Assembly: GCA_034687125.1 (NCBI GenBank)
Contig: JAQGBZ010000125.1
Span: forward strand, 98,692-162,691
Direction of reading: 5' to 3'
Origin: Neelides folsomi
Taxonomy: Eukaryota; Arthropoda; Collembola; Neelipleona; Neelidae
DNA length: 64,000 nucleotides
The notes beneath the pieces were generated by a model. That model did not search any database and had not been told where the DNA came from. It saw only the letters and a program-made list of their open reading frames with translations. The translations under genes and the position numbers were made by a program. Positions 1-12,500 of this stretch are shown piece after piece; the stretch's first letter is position 1; every line of letters starts with the position of its first letter.

Positions 1-102
1 TAAAGAAAATCCTCATACAAAAAACCTATAATATTAATATTGAAGGTTTAATTTATTCTTTCCATAATTATTATTTATTTTAACATTATTTTATTTCGAA
101 AG

Positions 103-262
103 GACAAGGACGAACTTGAGGGATCGAATCATTGGGTTGGAATCTCGCTATTTTCTTGCTGTTTGGAATGGTGTCCTTGTCTACATTGCACTCATTGTCT
201 ACAATCGAAATCCAGTGGAAATCATTCGAGATGAAAACATCAACATTGTGACTGGAAATTGA
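103..262 (+). CDS. Terminal coding exon of an unidentified gene (partial)
   Basis: An AG acceptor at 101-102, after an AT-rich stretch that looks like an intron, opens a reading frame that runs to TGA at 260-262. About 52 residues are encoded. They include one hydrophobic stretch (YFLAVWNGVLVYIALIVYN), followed by a short polar tail ending IVTGN. Base composition is clearly richer in G and C than the flanks, as for the other exons here. The gene would start left of the window. I do not recognise the family. One membrane span near the C-terminus is all that can be said. The chance that this is a spurious frame is real, because only one splice site supports it. Confidence 0.4.
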
Positions 263-1730
263 ATTAACAGCTTTGAAGAATACTTAATTTACAAGGTGTT
301 ATGAGGGTCCAAATATATTTAATTCCTCATTTTGCATTTCACTTTCACTTAAATAATGAACCAATATTTATTAATTTAATCCTTCGTATTAATAATTATT
401 AATACGGTATTTGATAATCGCCTTTTCACGACTTTAGTCAATATAACAATGTATGAAAATTACTGATCTTGATTATATTGTTTTGAAAAATTGTAACCTA
501 CAAGGTATATTATATATCTATTTTAAAATGGACAAACTCGTTCATTTTTTATTAATCTCAACATCAATATTTTACCAATTTCAGTAGATTTTTTAATGTT
601 AGTCCTTTTTGTGTATTTTTATAAGAAAAAGTAAAAATTATAATAATTTATGAAATAATCATAATGTGAAATCTCTCATTACATTTACGTTGTAAGTTAT
701 TTTATAATGATGACGAATTATTACTTCAATTAACATATTAAATATATAATTATGATGTAAAACAAATGGTTTTAAAGCTTTTCACTTTTAAGTAAATACA
801 TATTATGAATATGTAGTAATTTAATTTTATTACTTTAATAAAATCACAATTTTATTAATTAATTTAACACAAGGAAAAATACACAAATTATTTAAATTTC
901 ACAATTTGGTTACAATCACGCCGTAAACAATGACGCCTTAAACAAACACGCCGTAAACAAACACGCCGCTAACTTACGCCGTAAACATTCACGTAAGTTA
1001 ATTACAATAATAAGCGCAATGTAACGTTATTAAGATCATTCATAATTGCTAATTTTATTTAATGTTGGAAACTTCTATAAATTCATTGTATACAGTATGC
1101 TGTTAACCAAAACCCAAATAAATTAAAATTGTTAACTCTAAAAATCACTTGGCATTTAATAGATCATTTACTTAGGAGGAGATTAGCTCTAGCTGCGTAA
1201 AATAAATTCTTTTATTGGATTTCTTTATGGTTGATTCCTTTGAATTATAATTACTACTCATTCAAAGCTACTTGGATCTCTTTTAATGAGGTTTTAACAT
1301 GAGGTTTTAATATACATACATATATTTGTAGGCAAAGTTACGATAAAATTTTAATTGTGAAGCATGTTATGCACAACCGCTTTAATTTTGCCTTTGTTGG
1401 AAACAGCGTTGGTTCATCACGCCAATCCTTTTTATAGTTTTCTCCACATTCACCTTGACTCTTGACATATTTCTCCTCATTTAGATCCCGAGCTCAATAG
1501 TGATTCTTTTCGTCTTGAATACATACTTTATACCGTTCTACCTCCAAACTCCAAAAGATGCATTTATGAATGATATATTCATTAAAAACAAATATTGTCG
1601 CTAAGTTGATCAATAAAAAACTATCAATAATTTTTTTTATTTAATTGGATAAAATATTGAATAGTTTATTAAAACTAAAATATTCATTGCAAAGCGCACG
1701 ATTTATAACGCCACTGCTCAATTATAAGTA
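263..1730. other. Intergenic, AT-rich, no gene seen
   Basis: About 1.5 kb of AT-rich sequence with no convincing exon on either strand. It holds one short tandem repeat (listed separately) and the presumed promoter of the kinesin gene just before 1731. Confidence 0.6.
917..990. repeat. Short tandem repeat, about 14 bp unit
   Basis: About five imperfect copies of a unit resembling cacgccgtaaacaa stand in tandem, with the CG-containing core kept while the spacing varies by a base or two. It is a GC-rich island in very AT-rich DNA. Confidence 0.7.
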
Positions 1731-4700
1731 ATGGAAAAGAAAAATTTCCAACAGCGAAATATTAAAACAAGTGATGGCCTCAAAGACAACAAATCTAAAA
1801 ATATGAAATCCAAAAACTCCTCGGAAAAATGGAAAGAAGATCCAAAGGAAAGTTCCAATAATAGTATCACAAGTCGTACAAATATTGAAGTCGTGGTCCG
1901 AATCCGTCCCGAAAATGAAGCCGAGCAAAACAATCCCAAGCACCGTACGATTGTTGAATCCCTCAGTGACAAATTGCTCCTGTTTGATCCAAAACAAGAA
2001 AAAGAAGAATTTTACTATCATGGGAAAAAAGTCCATGGGCGTCACGATTTTAACAAGCGGCCAAACAAGGACCAAACCTTTGCTTTTGATCGCGTTTTCG
2101 GCCCAGAATCTTCCAATAAAGAAATCTTCGATATCAGCTTGGTGAAAATCGTGGACCACATCATTGAAGGATTCAATTGTTCTGTATTTGCCTATGGGGC
2201 CACAGGAGCTGGGAAAACTTTTTCAATGCTCGGAACAAATGAAAATCCTGGGCTCAGTTTCTACATATCTATGGAACTTTTCAATCGAATGGGTCAATTT
2301 GTGAATGAATACGAGCCCGAGCTTGTGGTCTCGTACATGGAGATTTACAATGAGAAGATTCGGGATTTGTTGGAGCCTTCGGGATCTTTGAGCATAAGAG
2401 AAGATGTTTTTTGTGGAATTCAGATCCCGAATTTGACGACTCACAAACCAAAGGACGCCAAAGAACTTCTTTACATGTTAAGATATGGGAACGAATTGAG
2501 AACGCAACATCCAACAGATCGGAACGAAGAATCTTCCCGCTCTCATGCAATTTTCCAAGTTCTAATCTCCCTCAGGGAGAAATACAGTAACGTAAGGTTA
2601 AACAATCATTTTATACAGATACTAATATTTAATGCTACCTATTATTATCTCTGTATTATCCTTGTTAAATACTTATAGTTATTGAATAGTAATAAATTAA
2701 TTAATAATCAATAATTTTATGCTTCAGTAACGATATTATTTTATGAATTCTGAACCTCCATGACCTTAAATCAATTTTGGTTATAGCCGATCACTATGCG
2801 GAAATCAAAGTTGGTGATGGTTGACCTTGCTGGGTCAGAAAAGGGTGGAGCTTCCAATTGCGAAGATGCAAGGTTCAGGGAAGGAGCGAATATCAACAAA
2901 TCTCTGTTTGCATTGGGAAATTGTATCAATGCATTGGCTGATGGAAAGAAGCACGTTCCTTATAGGTAATGCAATTAATTTAAAATTAATATTTCTTATT
3001 TTAATAATTATTTAATCATTTCTACTATTTGTACTCATTTACACTTGCAGCATATATGTATGTTTGTTTATATAATATTTATTTTATAAATTGGCTTAAA
3101 TAATTAAAACCCAACAACTTTTTACTATTTTTAAATTATTAGAGACTCAAAGTTGACAAGAATATTGAAAGATTCATTGGGAGGGAATTGCAAAACCGTG
3201 ATGATTGCCAATCTATCTCCTTCAAACCTCTGCCACGATGACTCCTATAACACATTAAAATATGCTGATCGAGCCAAAGAAATCCGTGTTCAATTAAAAC
3301 CCAATCTTTTACGCTTGTCCAAGGATATCAATAACCCGACGTATCGCAATCACTTGACCGAACTTAAAGACCAAATCACGTCCCTAACAAAGCAGCTCAA
3401 GCGTGAACAGAAAGCGAGTGAAAAATTGAAGCTTGAGCTCGAACAACGTCCCTTCACATCCGCGATAATTTTCAGACCAGAAAGCGCTGTGAAAGAATCT
3501 TCGGAATGCGAAGACCAATATTCCCCCCTATGCAATCCAATAGCTCTCGAAAATTTCATCTTACTCTTGGATAAAAAAAAGCAGCTTGACATTAACCACG
3601 TAAGTGCCAGCACATCGGCCCGGGAAGCTGAATGGGATTTGAGATGGAAAGATTGGAGGATCCTTGGAGCAACATCGATGGGCAAAGCATCGAAATCACT
3701 TTATGTTAGTCTTAACAAATGGAAAAAACAAAGCGAAACGCTTAAACTCCAAGAAGTGGGTTATCGTGGACGGGCGCTGCTCACCAAAACAACGTTGGAT
3801 TTCAACGAGAAGCAAATTGATTCCCAGATTAAACAATACATTAAAGGAGTTTTATTGGACCATCCTTTTATCACCGTCACTCTCAAAGAATTCATGCATT
3901 ACAAGTCTTTGGAAAAGGAATTACTCATTCACACCCATTTGGAGAATCATCATCGGAGAACTTCATTGAGGATCTTTGGGGAACTCATGAAGGACCAAAA
4001 ACTGCTGTGGAAAGTTCTCCGGTTTCAAAAGACTCTTTACAAATTGATCCAAGGAACGAAAAAATGTACGAAAGAAATTGACGAAACTCATGCGGACATC
4101 ATGGCCATGGTTTACGGACTTAAATCAAGAGGAACGGCATCTGGCTGTAAAAGTGCTAAATCCTCATCTCGCCCTGACTCGACAAAAGATTTCCCAACAG
4201 ATCATACCATCCACAGCATGTTTGAATTGATCAGGTCTCCTGTTGTTGATTACGATCCTCCAACCCAAGACAATTCTTCTTCAGAGAATGAGAACGAGAA
4301 TGCACGGAATTCTGATCGAGATTATGATCGTTTGGTTCTTGTTGAAACTTCTCGTTCGAACCAATATCGGCTTAAGCGCTCAGGCTCCCAGTCGTCAATT
4401 AATACGGAGTTTAGCGATGAAGAAGAGAACGAGGAGGAAATTTCGAGCGGGGAACGGAAGAAAATATTCCAAATGAAATATGAAAAGAAAATTCAAGAAG
4501 TCGTGGAGAAACTTTATGCAATTCCGGCTGAATCGGATAAATCCCTTAAAACCCTGCTAAAAGGAACGGATATCAAATACACTTCCAAGAATCTCGAAAC
4601 GGAGCTTATGAACATCAATCCCAATTTTAAACCAAAGAAGAAAATCGAAACTCCAGATGAGAAAAGCCACCAAGGAAGTTCAAGTGGAAACAAAGGACGG

Positions 4701-5363
4701 AAAAAATCACCGCATGTTTCAGCAATTAAGAAGAGAACCAGAGTGAAATCTCCTGTACATTTTTCTCCTCTTTCGCGAACTCCAAGTGAGAAGTCCAAAC
4801 GATTGCAAACCAAACCTGGACCTTCGTCTGCCAAATTGCCACTTTCGTTGAAGGAGAGCACGAGCAATAATAACAACAATACAAGTGAGCAGTTCAGTGA
4901 AGCATTTAGCAGTTCAGAGTCAAATACTTCGATTTATTCTTTGACTTCAATTGGATCTGGAGGTTTGGAATATTACGCTTCTCTTCCAACCCTATCTTCA
5001 GCACCGAAGCAATTTCAATCCGATTACAACGGTGAGAAAACCCGCCCGGTGACGGCTCATCGAAGGGGGAAATCAACGCCGCCAAGGTTTGAGTACAATC
5101 ATTCAATGAACTTCAAAAGGGCTCAAACGACAGACTCTGAAGAGAAATTGTACAATTCGGATTGCAGTTTTATAAGTAGCAAAAATGAAACGCCGGTCGT
5201 TAGTGGGAGAAATAAAAATGGTAATGGTTCCAATAAGAGTTATAGAAATAATAGTAGTCGTAATCTTCGTGAACGGAAGAATTCAATTGATAAAAGTCAA
5301 AAGACCAGTGAAGAAACGAGAAGTCGGAAGGAGAGTCGAACCAGTTTTGCAAATGCCAGATGA
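1731..5363 (+). CDS. Kinesin-8 motor protein (KIF18/Klp67A-like)
   Basis: Three exons (1731-2591, 2787-2965, 3143-5363) join in frame to 1086 residues. The motor domain is N-terminal, roughly residues 45-390. It has the P-loop YGATGAGKT (about 155-163), switch [10 protein letters not shown] (about 265-273), switch [11 protein letters not shown] (about 299-307) and [19 protein letters not shown]. The features [12 protein letters not shown] and [17 protein letters not shown] are typical of kinesin-8, whose members walk to plus ends and limit microtubule length in mitosis and meiosis. A short coiled coil follows the neck. The last 450 residues are Ser/Lys/Glu-rich and look disordered. Drosophila Klp67A is the likely counterpart. 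The start is the first ATG of the open frame. A polyadenylation signal AATAAA lies at 5381, 18 bp after the stop. It converges on the receptor gene to the right. Confidence 0.93.
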
Positions 5364-6595
5364 AACTTGGAATAATTTTAAATAAAAGGACATGATGTCA
5401 TACTATAAAATATTATATGAGTGCTATAAATGTGATAGTGTTAGGGTAATAAATCATAAAATGTGACATCAATTTTTTAGCTAAATGTAATGATATATTT
5501 AATTCCTAACAAAATAAATATGAATTGAAAATGTTACATATTTGTGTATTATTGAGTCATCCCAAATCCAATCCCATTCCATTATTTAACATATTACCAT
5601 ATATTGAGTTTGCTCTGATTGTAAATGTATTTAACATTTTCTTGGCTAACTATAAACCAAGAAAAGTTGTAAGTAGTATTCTATTCTATATAAAGTATTC
5701 TATTCTTTAACAGGGCATTTGTTTCGCTAATTTGGTTAATCAGTGATATTGCGAGTATTCACAATATTCACATACAAATACATTTAAAGGTTGATAGTTT
5801 TCATTCCTTGATTTCATTCCTTGATTTCATTCTTTATTTTACTTAACTGTGCGAAAGTCTTTATTAAATTACTTTTACAATATGGCGCAAAGGTTTATGT
5901 TTCAAGTAAAAGTAATATCATATCAAAGATTTAGTGTCAAGAGAAGGACATTTAGAAGTTGTAAAATTACTTTCGACGGCTTACTCTCCCGTCGTTGAAT
6001 CAATGCAGTACGCGGGCTTTGGAACTTGATTTAGATTAACAATTGCTATATAGATTATAACCATGTTAATCTAAATCAAGTTCCAAAGCCCACGTACTGC
6101 ATTGGTTCAACCACGGGAGAGTAGATAATAAATTGATTATCATCTTGTAATTAATTACTTTTAATAAAAACTGCCAATTATAACTACTGAAACAACTAAT
6201 AAATTTATTCAAAACCTGATTCTAGCTACTGATGTAATATGATATGGTTCATTCGTCCTTTGATGTGATAATATTCTAAAAATTACATAAAACAAAACAT
6301 TTCAGAACAATTGATTCGACCAATTAACTAAATAATAATTTATCTATTTACTATTTATTGCGACTTGCGAGATAAATGATATGAATGAATGTTTTAATAA
6401 ATTACATTAACCATTTTAATTATTTTAATCACTTAATTAAAATTCACTTATTCACCAAACTTCAGTATAAGTTTTACTCATGAAACCACGAAATATTAAC
6501 AACACACATTTATGTATGCTATTATACCATATATTATAGTATTTGGATAATAAATCATCAATACATTAATTATAAACAAACACAAATTAACAAAT
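5364..6595. other. Convergent intergenic region
   Basis: The space between the kinesin stop and the receptor stop. It holds 3' UTR sequence, a three-copy 14-bp repeat near 5800-5834 (ttgatttcattcc units) and a strong inverted repeat listed separately. No coding exon was seen. Confidence 0.6.
5981..6124. repeat. Near-perfect 59-bp inverted repeat (hairpin)
   Basis: The left arm (5981-6039) and the reverse complement of the right arm (6066-6124) agree at all but about four of 59 positions, with a 26-bp loop between them. The arms are GC-richer than the flanks. It could be a small foldback transposon or a transcribed hairpin. No coding potential was seen. Confidence 0.85.
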
Positions 6596-9500
6596 TCAGT
6601 ATCTTTCATTGACATTTTGTACTGGAAGAGTGAAAACTTCTAAATCTTCGTTATTCACATCGTCCCTTCCATTGACTCCATTTCGTCCAGCTTTGTAATC
6701 CCAACGATCTAAAATAATAAACAATACCATTTAGAATAGTAAATTTAGAATGTCACAACAATAAAAATCTAAATACATTAAAATTTTAACTGTTAATTTT
6801 TCAATTAATAAGAACTAAATGTTAGTTAAAGCCTTACTTTGGTATGTTAATATAATTAAGAGTTAAAAAGAATTAATTTTCATAATAACAAACTTCATTT
6901 CTCTTATTGTTATTGTAAGTTATTTTTTAGTAAAGCACACTGAATAATGTTTACCGACATACTCGTGGGAGCACAGGAGACGTCATGGCGGCCAGAGCGA
7001 CTCGGCAAGCAAAAGCCTTTGCAGAATTTCCTTTTTAGAACCCCAATCACCTCGCTGTTGCAAAAACAGAAGAGCAGGCTAACACAGAACCCCTAAAAAC
7101 ATTTTTAAATTAATTATTTTAAAGTTAAACTAAACTTGATTAGATTAATTTATTAGAATAATTAGATGATTAGATAAATTAACCTGAAGACTGGACGTGG
7201 CGGCTGCCACAATTTCATAAACTGCCGCCCATCTTGTGCTCGAGACTGGTCTGAATGGAATGACGAGATAGTGAAGTCCAAGCAACGGAATTAAAATCAG
7301 CGTGGCCCTTGCAGCCTTTAAATTAGATAATTAAATTACATACTAATTTAACGTAGTTTTACATAAATATATTTAAAGTTTTTAAATATAGTATTTTCAA
7401 AAATAAAATCTAGTCAGTCAAAATCTTGACTTATCATGTCATAAGGAAACATTTTCAATAAAAACTACCTTTTTAATAGAATGATGATTGTCCGATGGAG
7501 ATGAATTGGAATTAAATGAAGCAGATCTTGTTGCCGTGTTAAAAGTCCTCTCGTTATCTTTCAACTTCTTCACCAAAACTCGAAGGATGTTGAAAAGAAA
7601 GGCGAGAGACAAAACAAGGGAAAGGCAAACAGGAACCCCAAGAATCAAACTCCATGTTGATTCCGAGACCCAACACCTAAAATTCATTTTTCATATATAG
7701 TACATATATTAATTAGTAAATTCTATTAATTCGTATTTATTAACATTAGCATTACTGTTGAGAATCAATGGGGTCCGTTGCTCGAAAGTAAATGTAAGCA
7801 GAAATAGGGAGAATTGGTCCAGCCCAAGCAAATACGTAAAATCCTCTCAACATCCGAGTTTCTGATCGGAAAAAAGCCAAGACGATGAGCGTGTGGAGGT
7901 AAAAGCCTTCGCAGAACATCCAAAAGTAATTCGCTACAAGGAAATATTGAACGAGGATGTGAACGCAGCTGCACCACCACTGAAACAAAATTATAAAGTT
8001 TATATCAATAATCATTTATTACGAGTGCCAAGAATTTATCAATTAAATTGTATTAATTCATTGTATTATTTATGGTGTGGAATATCTTACGGGATTATTG
8101 AGCATGACGTCTGGATCATTGATGACGAGTCTGTACCAGAAGAGCCAAAATAAATTGGAGATGATGAAAGATACGAACAAATGTTTGTGGATTTTCACCC
8201 GCGTACATTTCAAGCATCTAAAAACAATTCGGCATAAAATTATCCAAAATCCTTATTATGGTGTTAACTAAATAACAAGAATTAATTAATTATTAATTTT
8301 TTTAATTTCCACTATCTCACTTGAAAGAACAAAAGATGAGTAGAGAAATGAGAAGTGTGCAAACAGAGATGAAATAACCAACTTCGTAAAATGTGATGAT
8401 AAATCTCCGCCACTATTCAAAAGTAAATGTTTAAATCACATTCAATTTAAAACGTAAAAATTTTATATTAAAAAGTCTGAACCTGCAAATCATCAATGTC
8501 CACACATGTGGTGTAATTGGACCAAGTGAGGTTCGACTCCGGATGTCGAAACCACGTTCCATCTTCAAGACATTCTTTGTGAGCCAATTCTGAAAAAGAA
8601 AGGAAAACAAATCTCTCATAAACTCACATTTATGATATCGTTATGTTATATCGCTATTATTCGTATATTAAGAATAGTAATGCATACCATTCTCATACAT
8701 AAGGTATTGGCAAATATCTTATACATTTGCTTACATATTATTGTACATATGGTATGTTAAGTATTGTGTATAATACTGGTCAGTATTCATATATTATTAT
8801 AAATATCGTACTATTACAATATTAGTCTTTTCATTATTATCATATTATCGTTTGTAATTTGTAATTTGGCTAAATAATATAATCCACAAATATGCAATCA
8901 TAGAGTTTGTGATAAATATGAATTTCCATTAATTTCCATTCCATATATTCTCCATATATGTAGAATTAAAAATGGAGAATAAATAGAGAATTTTATGATT
9001 TTTATTTAAAAAAAATTAAATATAAAATCTTAATTCAAACTTAACTATCATACTATATAACTTACAATACATATCTGTACAATCATAGAATACAAGCTTA
9101 TAAGAAGTAAGACCAAAGTAAAATGTGATATGTAGGTAATAATAAATGAAATGTGAGATGAAGCAGGTAAAAAGATATTTGAAATATTCGAATTGGAAAA
9201 TTGGATTGGAACTCCATTTGAGACTTTCCCCCCAACCCCACACCCTTCTTCATCTGATCTAATAGGAATAATAATTTAATATAATATGAAAAAAGCGAAT
9301 GGGAGGCCTTTCGGAGATTGAAGACAAAATCTCAACATCATTTCCGTCTTTCTCCTCATCTGGATTTAATGGAATTTATCTGTCGATATGGATTGTTCCT
9401 AATGCCCCTTCCCAGACTCCCAAGAGGGTCAAAGCCAATTATATTATTATGATTCATCTTATTAGGAAAGGGAAAAAGACAATCTGCCGTCAAAAGACAT

Positions 9501-12500
9501 TCACTTTTATTGACTAATTAAATCCCAATGACCCAAATGGAATGTGGCCGTGGAGTCTCATAGGAACAAATGTGGAGTTGTCACGACTTTCCTCGAACCC
9601 CGTTGATGTGGATTTTAACTTTGGGGTGACTTTCCTTCAATATCTTCACGGCGTCCTTGGATATCTTGATGTATTTGAATATTCAAAAAATTATTAAAAG
9701 TTTAGGTTTTTTAATCATGCTTGTTAATTATAAAAATTATGTATTAGCAATTAAGTATAAAATAAAAATTGGATGTGTAGTAAAAAAAAATTTGATTAAA
9801 ATATCACCTTTGTTTCACCGAAAAACATAAGAGTTTTCAATTTGGAAACGTTATTAAAAGCGAAAGTACAAGTCCTGTCAGTCACGTCATTGCCAAGTCC
9901 TTTAAATGCAATTTCCTCAATCTCTGCATTAAAAACGCAATACATAGTTTAGAATAAAATAATATATGTAATATAGGTTATCTTACTTATCTTCATTATC
10001 TTCATAATTAGTAATATAAAATGTCAATTGTTTTTTAACAATAATATAAAAAGTAAGCACGTTAAAATTGAATTTGAAATTAGCGAGGAAACCTCTAAGA
10101 TCAGAAAAGGAATATCCAGTTTTCAATGATCCGAATGGCACAACCGCTGAATCAATCCCAGTGAAAGCAAAATCAGTGACGGAAGGCATTCTTGCTCGGA
10201 TTCGGATTTTCTTCAGTTTCTTCAAATAGCACAAAATGGTTTGAATGTCCGTGTCGTCGAGTTGAGCCAATGACATTTTCTTATATTGGGATTGGATTTG
10301 AAATCTGCCATAATATTCAAATCTTGGCCCGTCGTAAATTCCAAGTTCGGTCAGATTCGGAAACGCTTGTGCTATCAGATGGACATCGTAAGAACGGAAA
10401 ATCGACGGTTTGTCCGTGTGGATTACATTCAACAAAAGTTCTTCCATTTTCAAAAATTTTGTATCTACCATTGGAATAAACTGGAAAATGAAAATTAATA
10501 TAATCATTAAAGTTATGAAAATGATGAAATGACATTGCTGATTTCTTGTTATTATTTTATATGTAATTTGAGTAGGTAAGTAATTTTTGTAAATTTTAAT
10601 GTAGCAAACTATAACCTGCCCAACTCCAGTTGTGCTCAGTGAATCAATCGCAGCTCTTAGCGATCCCAATGTCTCTTTCAAAAACCCCATTCTGAATGAT
10701 TCCATAAGCATCTCTGTGTAATTCTCCATATCATAATCTTCCACAATGAGTCCCGGGGCATCCGAAACCAAAATCCCAATCTTGGTGTCGACTTCTATTG
10801 GAGGGATCAAACGTTCCAACAAAGACAAATGGTCCGGTTGTAAAATTATCTTCCCGCAAATGAATTCCTTCAATTGTGCCAGAGATTGAACAAAAGGAAT
10901 GAAAACTTCCACAAAGTCCGGATGAATCATCATGATCCAATCCAAAGCAATGTTAAGATGCGTAATGTTGATTGGATGTGTGGTCCATCGAAATACCCGC
11001 AAAGTTTTGAACAAGTCGAGGAAATAAAAGCTGTAAAATTGATGATGCCAATCAAATTTAACTCTTTTCAAATTCCTACCATTTTTAAATAGAAATATCC
11101 CCAGCGCTGCTCCAAACTCTTCGTGGTCTTCGATATTGAGCGATGCGAATTCATCAGAATTGATCACGAGCTCGAAATCCTCAACGTTATGGCACGTGAT
11201 CTCAAGCATCTTAATAATGCTAGTTGTATTTGATCCTGATTTCTTCTGCTGGATCTTGAGGGTTTTGAAAGGAAGACGCTTAAGGAAAAACTTTTGATAA
11301 TTCGTTTCACGCAATTCGTAGATTTCCAAAAGGCAGAAGCTAAAGAATGGATCGAAGTAGATTCGGCTATTCATGGCTTTGAACGTTTCGAGAGCGCTAA
11401 AGTGTGAGAGGAATTTAAACGTTTGGCGCCATTTGAGTGTGCAATTTTCTAATTCCAAATGTTGAATGTGAGAAATGGATTCTTCAAGGCCTGCTTTTTG
11501 GGATTTCGCGAGAATTAGGTCCAACTGGCTTGAGTGGCAGTTTCTAATTCGCATATGAGTCCAGTGAGGGAAAAGAAGACCGATTGTGGTTTGGGACTTG
11601 AAATCCTCCATGGCTGAATTCCTATCTGATTGGCTTTCTTCAATATGGAGCATGAATTGCTTTGCCGCGGTTTTGCGGAAAAAACGTTTTGTGCCATCGA
11701 ACAAAATTACTGTTTTGGTTCCCAGTTGAGGAACAAGGACGAATTCCCATCGACGACAAATGAGCCTACAGGTTTTTAGTTCACTTCCGGATAAATAAGA
11801 GAAAATTTCTTCTAAAACTGGTACCTGTGAAATTTTTAATTACTTAATTAAAAATCAATATTTTTTCTTTCGAGATACTTCTACACATATATAATAATAC
11901 ATTATGATATGTGAAATAATAAGCCAATAATTATTAATTATTTAATTATTGTTTAATTATTTTAAAAAATTAAACTTCACCGGTAAATCTAAAGTGTAAT
12001 CACAGCCAGTTAAAACCTGAGACTTTTTGCTTTTACCTTTCCTGTAAAATTCAAAATTTCATTAATTTTTTGTTTTACTTTTTGTGGGGATTTCAAATTT
12101 ATATTAATAGTGAGCATTATATTATGTAATTAAATAAATGGTAATTATACCACATTTGAATAATGTTACGTACTTTGTGACGATTTCAATGTTGCTGCTT
12201 TTATTCAGTTGTATTCTCACTTCTTTCTTCATGTTAAATTTTAACTTAAATTATATACCTAATCCAACTTATTTATATTTAACATGTCAATTTAAAAGTT
12301 CCTTACTGTTAAAGTCTATTACTGTTAAAGTCTATATACGTGATCAAAAATTAATATTAAACTAACAATTAACAATTAAATAATCTCGTCATTGAATATT
12401 TTAAAATAAATATTTTTTAATTTCAATAATATTAGTTTCTACTCCTACTAATTGTAAACTAGAAACTTCTTTTGTGTATTGTAGTGTTTGTAGTATACGG

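Noticed and set aside
4514-4879. Antisense 121-residue open frame inside the kinesin tail
   Set aside because: It is the mirror of a low-complexity Lys/Ser-rich coding exon. The composition (Leu/Phe/Ser runs) is what the reverse strand of such an exon gives, and it has no splice sites of its own.
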